From: Tannerella sp.
GTDB taxonomy: Bacteria > Bacteroidota > Bacteroidia > Bacteroidales > Tannerellaceae
Direction of reading: 5' to 3'
Length of the DNA: 12,491 bases
Assembly (NCBI GenBank): GCA_031269635.1
Contig: JAISYY010000210.1
Location: 1-12,491, forward strand
Numbering within the stretch: the stretch's first letter is position 1; the number at the start of each line of letters is the position of its first letter. Shown here one piece after another: positions 7,614-12,491 of this stretch. The notes under the pieces are model-generated. The model had not been told where the DNA came from. It saw only the letters and a program-made list of their open reading frames with translations, and ran no database searches. A program made the position numbers and the translations under genes.

Positions 7614-7621
7614 CAAAAGTA
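7614..7621 (-). promoter_or_regulatory. Putative -7 element of the aroA promoter
   Basis: The minus strand reads TACTTTTG, matching TAnnTTTG, 22 bases upstream of the chosen aroA ATG. No TTG is found 19-21 bases further upstream, so only the -7 element is supported. The position argues for the shorter aroA start, since the longer frame would begin within or before this motif. Confidence 0.5.
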
Positions 7622-7651
7622 CAATTTTTTTTGAGTTTTTTTCCGTTTTTA

Positions 7652-7684
7652 TTGTTTATCTGTAAAAGATTTTTTTTAATTTTG
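7652..7684 (+). promoter_or_regulatory. Putative promoter of the OmpA-like/TPR lipoprotein gene
   Basis: TTG (7652-7654) and TAATTTTG (7677-7684) resemble the Bacteroidetes -33/-7 pair, with a 22-base spacer that is slightly longer than usual. The surrounding sequence is very T-rich. The motif lies 94 bases upstream of the ATG at 7779, implying a 5' untranslated leader of roughly 85 bases. Confidence 0.5.
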
Positions 7685-7778
7685 CAGGCGTTCGTGATTA
7701 TTTCGATAGTGCTTACATTAATTAATTTGGAGTGAGAATAGTAAATATAAATAATTTAAAAGTTAAAAGTTAACTGTT

Positions 7779-9470
7779 ATGAACAAAAAAATTTTTATGC
7801 CATTCATTGTATTGGCCGCAATTTTGACATTCTCGGCTTGTTCGGGAAAATTGACTCCGTTATCGGAGCAGTACATTAAGGCTGAACCGCAGCCTCTTGA
7901 AGTGACGGGTGGTGAAATACCTGTTACGATTAGTGCCACATTCCCTGCGAAGTGGTTTAATAAAAATGCCGTAGTCACTGTTACTCCGGTATTGCGTTAT
8001 GCTACGGGAGAAACTTGGGGAACTTCTTATACGTTCCAGGGCGAAAAGGTGAAAGCCAATAATCAGGTTGTATCTTTCGCTTCTGGTGGTAATGCGACAA
8101 TGCGTTCGACATTCGAATACAAACCGGCGATGAAAAAATCGGAGTTGTATCTTACGTTTGATGCTAAAATTAAAAAGAAAACCGTGAAACTGCCGGATGT
8201 CAAAATCGCCGAAGGTGTGATTGCTACATCTGTCCTGGCCGATGTGGCAACGGCAAATCCTGCGGTAGGAGCGGATAAGTTTCAACGTATCATAAAAGAG
8301 GCGTATGATGCGAACATTATGTTTTTGATACAACAGGCGGAACTGCGGTCAAAAGAACTCAACAAGGCTGAGATTAAAGCTTGGCAGGATCTTGTTGATA
8401 ATGCCAATCAGGCTCCGAACCAGAACGTTTCTGTTGAGATTTCGGCGTATGCATCTCCTGACGGCGGTGTGAAACTGAATGACGCTCTGGCTGAACGCCG
8501 TGAAGGCAATACGGAGAAATTCCTGAACAAGGAACTTAAAAAACGCAAGATTGAAATCCCTGTCGACGCCCGTTACACGGCGCAGGACTGGGACGGTTTC
8601 CGCGACCTTGTATCAAAATCAAATCTTCAGGATAAGGATTTGGTGCTCCGCGTACTGTCGATGTATAATGATCCGGAACAGAGAGAACGCGAAATCAAAA
8701 ACATTTCTACCGTGTTTAAATCGCTGGCAGACGAGATTCTTCCGCAACTGCGCCGTTCGCGCCTGACTGCAAATATTGAAATTATCGGGAAATCGGATGA
8801 TGAAATTGCTGCCCTGGCAAAAAGCAATGCGGGAAGCCTTACTATTGAAGAATTGTTGTATGCGGCTACGCTGACAGATAACGATGCCGAAAAGGAAGCC
8901 ATTTATACGAAAGCCGGTAATATCTATCCGAATGACTATCGTACATGGAATAACATCGGTATACAGCGTTTCCGTGCAGGTGATTATGACAAAGCCGAGC
9001 AACTGTTTAACAAAGCTAATTCGATTAAAAACAGTAGCGAAGCGAATGTTAACTTGGGCCTCCTTGCTTTACTTAAGGGTGATAAGAGCAAAGCTCAACA
9101 GTTGTTAGGTAACGCATCGGACGTACCTGAATTAGGCGAAGCGCTTGGCTTGCTTTACCTCAAACAGGGCGATTATGCAAAAGCTGTCAGTGCGTTTGCC
9201 CGGACAAAGAGTAATAATGCTGCTCTTGCACAACTTCTGACGAAAGATTACAGTACTGCCGCTCAAACATTGAATGGAGTTAAGAATGCCGACGCTGTAA
9301 CGGACTATCTGAAAGCTATCGTTGCTGCACGTACGAACGACTCAAACGGCGTAATAAGCAACCTGAAAGCGGCTATTGCCAAAGATCGTTCCCTTGCGAA
9401 AGAAGCTGCTATTGATCTGGAATTTGTTAAATACGCGACTAATGCGTCATTTACGGATTTGGTGAAATAA
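7779..9470 (+). CDS. Lipoprotein with OmpA-like domain and TPR repeats
   Basis: The product is 563 residues. The N-terminus MNKKIFMPFIVLAAILTFSA ends in a lipobox with Cys21, so it is an envelope lipoprotein. Residues about 30-150 look like a beta-rich domain (EVTGGEIPVTISATFPAKWF, and alternating strands after it). Residues about 215-340 resemble the OmpA C-terminal fold: VSVEISAYASPDGG at 217-230 followed by LNDALAERREGNTEKFL is the ASPDG...N..L...R pattern that in OmpA-like proteins contacts peptidoglycan. Residues about 365-490 hold TPR-like repeats (NIYPNDYRTWNNIGIQRFRA, GDYDKAEQLFNKANSI, LGLLYLKQGDYAKAVSAFAR). Similar proteins recur in Bacteroidales, but I know no assigned function; anchoring the outer membrane to the wall or acting as a scaffold are inferences. 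It is monocistronic as far as visible: promoter upstream, strong hairpin downstream. No Shine-Dalgarno precedes the ATG. Confidence 0.85.
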   Translation: MNKKIFMPFIVLAAILTFSACSGKLTPLSEQYIKAEPQPLEVTGGEIPVTISATFPAKWFNKNAVVTVTPVLRYATGETWGTSYTFQGEKVKANNQVVSFASGGNATMRSTFEYKPAMKKSELYLTFDAKIKKKTVKLPDVKIAEGVIATSVLADVATANPAVGADKFQRIIKEAYDANIMFLIQQAELRSKELNKAEIKAWQDLVDNANQAPNQNVSVEISAYASPDGGVKLNDALAERREGNTEKFLNKELKKRKIEIPVDARYTAQDWDGFRDLVSKSNLQDKDLVLRVLSMYNDPEQREREIKNISTVFKSLADEILPQLRRSRLTANIEIIGKSDDEIAALAKSNAGSLTIEELLYAATLTDNDAEKEAIYTKAGNIYPNDYRTWNNIGIQRFRAGDYDKAEQLFNKANSIKNSSEANVNLGLLALLKGDKSKAQQLLGNASDVPELGEALGLLYLKQGDYAKAVSAFARTKSNNAALAQLLTKDYSTAAQTLNGVKNADAVTDYLKAIVAARTNDSNGVISNLKAAIAKDRSLAKEAAIDLEFVKYATNASFTDLVK

Positions 9471-9492
9471 TATCGCTGAGGTAAAATAATAC

Positions 9493-9531
9493 AAGAGGCG
9501 GTTGCTTGTTTTAAACAAGTGTCCGCCTCTT
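9493..9531 (+). terminator. Hairpin terminator after the OmpA-like/TPR gene
   Basis: AAGAGGCGG (9493-9501) pairs perfectly with CCGCCTCTT (9523-9531). Inside, after a small internal loop, CTTGTTT and AAACAAG form a second 7-bp helix. It starts 22 bases past the stop codon. The trailing bases TATGTTATAG are not a strong T-run, but the 3' arm itself ends in CTCTT, and such tails are common in this phylum. Confidence 0.75.
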
Positions 9532-9615
9532 ATGTTATAGTCATCAATCTGCAACAGACACAAACTTTGAATTAAAAATTCACTATCAACGAACAAAGCT
9601 CCCAATTATTTACAA

Positions 9616-11517
9616 ATGAAACGATTCGTCCTTATTATATTTGTTTTATCACTGATAACATTATCGTGTAATAAAGAGTTTGATCCTTCAGGCCTTGAAC
9701 AGGAAATATCGGGCCTTGAACAGGAAGTGGAAACCTTGAAAGATGATATCAACAAGTTACAGAGCGTTATTTCGCTGCAAGCCGCGCATAGTTCCCGAAA
9801 ACAAATTATGTCGGCAACGGCAACGGCAATCGACGGAACAAATTACCTGGTAATCATATTTTTGGATAATACGACCGTCCACTTGCCGGCATCTGTTGTC
9901 AAATCGTTGCTCATGGATGAAGAAACGGGCGAATACAAAATAGAATTATCCGACGGACAAGTTCTGGTATTCAACAGTAAGGAAAAAATCTATCCGGCGG
10001 GAATTTCTTTATTGACCCAATCGTTAACTTATGTGAGAGGTGCGGAAGTTATGTTTGAATTTCGGGTTAACCCGTCGAATGTTATCTTTAATTATGATAT
10101 TACTTCGGCGGACTGTAGTATTTCTTTGGACCGGATCGGGGACGCGAAAACCTATTCCTATGTAAATGCTCCCGAAAATTACAGTCTTGTGAAAATTGAG
10201 CCTTCTACGGACGAAAACAGAAATATTAAGGAAGGACAATACAGGGCTTATGTCCGCGATAAGGCGTACACGGAGGGGTATAAAGACGCGGTTGCTTTGG
10301 TTCTTTCTTTTTCCGATCCGAATGGTGAGCGTGTCAATCTCTCATCATCCGTGCTGTCTCTGGAACGGAAAAAGTCCACAAATCTTCCGGTTGTGGTGAT
10401 CCGTACGGAAAATGAAAAAAAGATCGTTGATAAAGAAACCTGGATTAACGGGAAGATGATGGTTAGTGGACCGGATATGCATCCGGAATATGAAGGTAAT
10501 ATCACCATCCGTGGCCGTGGAAATTATACCTGGATATCCCCCCCTAAAAAACCGTATGCTATCAAATTAGATACGGAAGAATCCCTGCTTGGTATGCCGG
10601 CTCATAAACGGTGGGTATTATTGGCAAACTATCTTGACCGTACGCTTATTCGTAACCATATCGCTTTTGAGATCGCCCGCAGGACAGGCCTGGAGTGGAC
10701 GCCTCGCGGGCAATTCGTGGAACTGATGCTGAACAATGTGCATCTTGGAAACTATTATCTTTGCGAACAGATAAAAATTGACGAAAACCGCGTAAATATC
10801 GCCAAAATGACGCCTTTCGATCTGGATGATGAGGCGATTACGGGAGGTTATCTGATGGAAATGGACAATTCCTATGACGAAATAAATAAATTCAGATCGG
10901 AAGTATGGGATTTTCCGGTTATGTTTAAAGAGCCGGAAGAAGATGTTTTACAGCCTGCACAGTTTGAATATATGCAAAACTATATCAATCGGATTGAATA
11001 TTTGTTGTATAAGGATGAACGTTTCCCCGAGAACAGGGAATATACATCCATGCTGGATGAAATTTCATTTATTGACGGGTGGCTGGTAATGGAACTGACC
11101 GGCAATACGGAACCGTCAATTCCGAGAAGCTGCTATTTTTATAAAGACCGGAACGGCCTTCTCAAAGCCGGCCCAATGTGGGATTTCGATTACAGCACTT
11201 TTAAGGAGAACAACGACTTTAACTGTATAGGATCTCTTTGGTATGACGGTCTGTTTGCAGATCCGGTTTTTGTGAATAAGGCGAAAGAACGCTGGACGCT
11301 CCTGAAACCGTGTTTTGAAGAAGTGATACCATTGATAGAAGCGTGTGGGGATATGTTGTTGGATTCGGAAATCCTGGATACCCGGATATGGGACCCGAAG
11401 GACGCCACTCCTCCCAATGGCGATGAAGCGCTGCCTTACAAAGAGGCTTGCAAGCTGATGAGAGATAATTATGAACGACGGATAAAAACTCTTGACAGGC
11501 TTATCCGGCTTTTGTAA
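9616..11517 (+). CDS. CotH-kinase family lipoprotein with N-terminal coiled coil
   Basis: CotH proteins have an atypical protein-kinase fold; the Bacillus spore-coat member phosphorylates coat proteins, while Bacteroidetes targets are unknown. The 633-residue product has a signal peptide and lipobox (SLITLSC, Cys18). CNKEFD after it is weakly like an acidic surface-export signal. Residues 25-52 form heptads (SGLEQEISGLEQEVETLKDD), like the N-terminal coiled-coil domain of many Bacteroides surface lipoproteins. A beta-rich part (about 62-255) precedes the CotH domain (about 258-590). CotH marks are RGRGNYTW at 299-306, KKPYAIKL at 311-318, NVHLGNYYLCEQIKI at 374-388, ELTGNTEPSIPRSCYFYKD at 493-511 and GPMWDFD at 519-525; Asp523 is the probable metal ligand. 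At the usual NxD position the sequence is NTE (Glu499). The gene follows the terminator by 84 bases; I see no convincing promoter in that gap. The start is the first ATG, directly before the signal peptide. Confidence 0.88.
   Translation: MKRFVLIIFVLSLITLSCNKEFDPSGLEQEISGLEQEVETLKDDINKLQSVISLQAAHSSRKQIMSATATAIDGTNYLVIIFLDNTTVHLPASVVKSLLMDEETGEYKIELSDGQVLVFNSKEKIYPAGISLLTQSLTYVRGAEVMFEFRVNPSNVIFNYDITSADCSISLDRIGDAKTYSYVNAPENYSLVKIEPSTDENRNIKEGQYRAYVRDKAYTEGYKDAVALVLSFSDPNGERVNLSSSVLSLERKKSTNLPVVVIRTENEKKIVDKETWINGKMMVSGPDMHPEYEGNITIRGRGNYTWISPPKKPYAIKLDTEESLLGMPAHKRWVLLANYLDRTLIRNHIAFEIARRTGLEWTPRGQFVELMLNNVHLGNYYLCEQIKIDENRVNIAKMTPFDLDDEAITGGYLMEMDNSYDEINKFRSEVWDFPVMFKEPEEDVLQPAQFEYMQNYINRIEYLLYKDERFPENREYTSMLDEISFIDGWLVMELTGNTEPSIPRSCYFYKDRNGLLKAGPMWDFDYSTFKENNDFNCIGSLWYDGLFADPVFVNKAKERWTLLKPCFEEVIPLIEACGDMLLDSEILDTRIWDPKDATPPNGDEALPYKEACKLMRDNYERRIKTLDRLIRLL
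9691..9726 (+). repeat. 15-bp direct repeat encoding a heptad duplication
   Basis: GGCCTTGAACAGGAA occurs at 9691-9705 and again at 9712-9726, a 21-base period equal to seven codons. It encodes GLEQE twice in the coiled coil of the CotH lipoprotein. The identical codons suggest a recent in-frame heptad duplication. Confidence 0.8.
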
Positions 11518-11551
11518 TCCGTTATCCGCAAGACTGGGAAAAGCAGGAAAA

Positions 11552-11569
11552 TATAAGCGGCGCCTTATA
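11552..11569 (+). terminator. Weak stem-loop after the CotH gene
   Basis: TATAAG (11552-11557) and CTTATA (11564-11569) form a 6-bp stem around CGGCGC, 35 bases past the CotH stop codon. The following bases are A-rich rather than T-rich, so terminator function is doubtful. The 199-base gap to the next gene holds otherwise only the promoter-like motif near 11672. Confidence 0.25.
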
Positions 11570-11671
11570 AAAGAGAAAAAAGTATGCATATCTATTGACT
11601 TTTGCCTATGAATTGCAGGAAAGTGAAAAAATAAAAGATCATTCGTTGTGTGTAATTTGAAAATTTAATGC

Positions 11672-11679
11672 TACCTTCG
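11672..11679 (+). promoter_or_regulatory. Possible -7 element upstream of the SGNH hydrolase gene
   Basis: TACCTTCG differs by one base from TAnnTTTG and lies 37 bases before the ATG at 11717. The nearest upstream TTG (11646-11648) is 23 bases away, longer than the usual spacing, so the match is only partial. Confidence 0.35.
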
Positions 11680-11716
11680 CAGTTTAAAATATAAACCATG
11701 TATTAATAATCAAATT

Positions 11717-12491
11717 ATGTGTAAAACAGTAATATTCATTTTTTTTGCAACATGTTGCAATATAATAACCGGTGCGAGAGAGAAGATACCTCCTGTTGCA
11801 AGTATTTTTATTACAGGAGATTGGCAAATACAACTCGAATACGCCGGAAACACAGCCGTATTTGAAATATCTCCCGTTGAAACCGTAAAAGTAGAAAACG
11901 AAATCATTGAAAAATTACCGGTTTTCAACCCTAATACGGCAGGTTATGCACGTGGAACGGCATTAAAGGGAGTAAAAGCACAGGAATGTTCCGCTGCCGG
12001 CGCTTTGATTCCCAATACGTTGGTTGTAAAAAGGAAAGACAGCGCAAAACCCTGCATACGCGGAAAAGATTATGAATTGGATGAGGAATGGGGAACTGTC
12101 GGGCGGTTGGAAGGCGGTGACATTGGCGCGGATACTCCGGTCTCGGTTGATTATTTATATGGATTGATGCGGATGGATGAAATCATGGTAAAAAAAGGAA
12201 AGTTTACGTTGCACAGAGGCGCGTCTCATGTCGCCAATCCCGGATTCAGCCTTTCCGTATCCAAAAAGAACCCGGTCATTGCCCGTATTTTGGTAACACC
12301 GCGGACAAAACGCCTGTGCGAAGAAAATTTGTATCCGGTTTTGGAGCGGAATTATCCTGAACCGGCAAAAGCAAAATCCTCCAAAGCCGAACAACAGATA
12401 CCGAAAACACTTGCCAAACTGAAAGCCGGCGGCAAGATTCGCATCATGGCTTGGGGAGACAGCGTTACGGACGGTTCTTATTTGCAGGATT
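11717..12491 (+). CDS. Secreted SGNH/GDSL-type hydrolase with N-terminal domain (cut by window end)
   Basis: The frame is open from the ATG at 11717-11719 to the last base, giving 258 residues of a longer protein. A short signal peptide (MCKTVIFIFFATCCNIITGA) precedes REKIPP; no good lipobox is seen, so periplasmic or secreted is likely. Residues about 25-220 form a domain I do not recognise, with a beta-rich look (FITGDWQIQLEYAG near 32-45; KGKFTLHRGASHV). At 242-258 the sequence RIMAWGDSVTDGSYL begins the hydrolase domain: GDS with Ser249 is the block I nucleophile of the SGNH family, whose members are esterases acting on acetylated or methylated sugars, lipids or peptidoglycan. Blocks II, III and V lie beyond the window, so activity and substrate cannot be judged. 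This layout resembles polysaccharide-utilisation esterases. It follows the CotH gene by 199 bases on the same strand, and probably has its own promoter. Confidence 0.8.
   Translation, partial: MCKTVIFIFFATCCNIITGAREKIPPVASIFITGDWQIQLEYAGNTAVFEISPVETVKVENEIIEKLPVFNPNTAGYARGTALKGVKAQECSAAGALIPNTLVVKRKDSAKPCIRGKDYELDEEWGTVGRLEGGDIGADTPVSVDYLYGLMRMDEIMVKKGKFTLHRGASHVANPGFSLSVSKKNPVIARILVTPRTKRLCEENLYPVLERNYPEPAKAKSSKAEQQIPKTLAKLKAGGKIRIMAWGDSVTDGSYLQD

Noticed and set aside
7592..7624. Longer aroA start with 11 extra residues (MYFCILTKKRN)
   Set aside because: The extension overlaps the -7 motif and is unlike AroA N-termini, while the internal ATG has AAGGA just upstream.
9561..9581. Possible promoter (AAACTTTG) and small hairpin (GAATT-AAA-AATTC) before the CotH gene
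   Set aside because: The motif lacks the TA of TAnnTTTG and has no partner at the right distance; the hairpin is five A/T-rich pairs that arise easily by chance.
11116..11589. Minus-strand open frame of 157 codons opposite the CotH C-terminus
   Set aside because: It overlaps the conserved GPMWDFD segment of the CotH gene and its product has no recognisable features.
1..12491. CRISPR arrays, tRNA or rRNA genes, phage or defence genes
   Set aside because: I looked for regularly spaced repeats, tRNA-like cloverleaf cores and known defence or phage motifs and saw none; no computed search was possible.

Overview
The window looks like a chromosomal segment of a Bacteroidetes genome, most likely Bacteroidales. 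Three things point there: several promoters of the TAnnTTTG type used by the Bacteroidetes primary sigma factor, start codons mostly without a Shine-Dalgarno sequence, and a protein set typical of the phylum (a PorW/SprE lipoprotein of the type IX secretion system, an OmpA-like/TPR lipoprotein, a CotH-kinase lipoprotein and a two-part SGNH hydrolase). I cannot name the species.

Region 1 (1-1319) is a decayed accessory segment. A transposase related to the IS5/IS1182 group runs leftward off the window edge, with its own promoter and a 12-bp perfect inverted repeat nearby. Next to it is a leftward pseudogene with about four frame breaks and an in-frame stop, of unrecognised function.

Region 2 (1320-7591, minus strand) is a compact gene set read in the order aroA (EPSP synthase), a small membrane protein with a Cys/His cluster, an ABC-3 family metal permease, and porW/sprE. 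Gaps are 6, 90 and 71 bases, and the only clear promoter motif lies upstream of aroA, so co-transcription is likely. The set joins the shikimate pathway, divalent-metal transport and T9SS secretion; I know of no direct biochemical reason for this grouping.

Region 3 (7592-12491, plus strand) starts from a divergent intergenic region with back-to-back -7 motifs. It holds a lipoprotein with an OmpA-like domain and TPR repeats, a strong hairpin terminator, a CotH-kinase lipoprotein with an N-terminal heptad coiled coil, and the first 258 residues of a secreted SGNH/GDSL-type hydrolase cut by the window end. All three are predicted to enter the envelope or be exported.

I saw no tRNA, rRNA, CRISPR array or phage genes. 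Nothing here is clearly a new multi-gene system. The best leads are the Cys/His-cluster membrane protein, the CotH protein with Glu where Asp is usual, and the IS/pseudogene junction.
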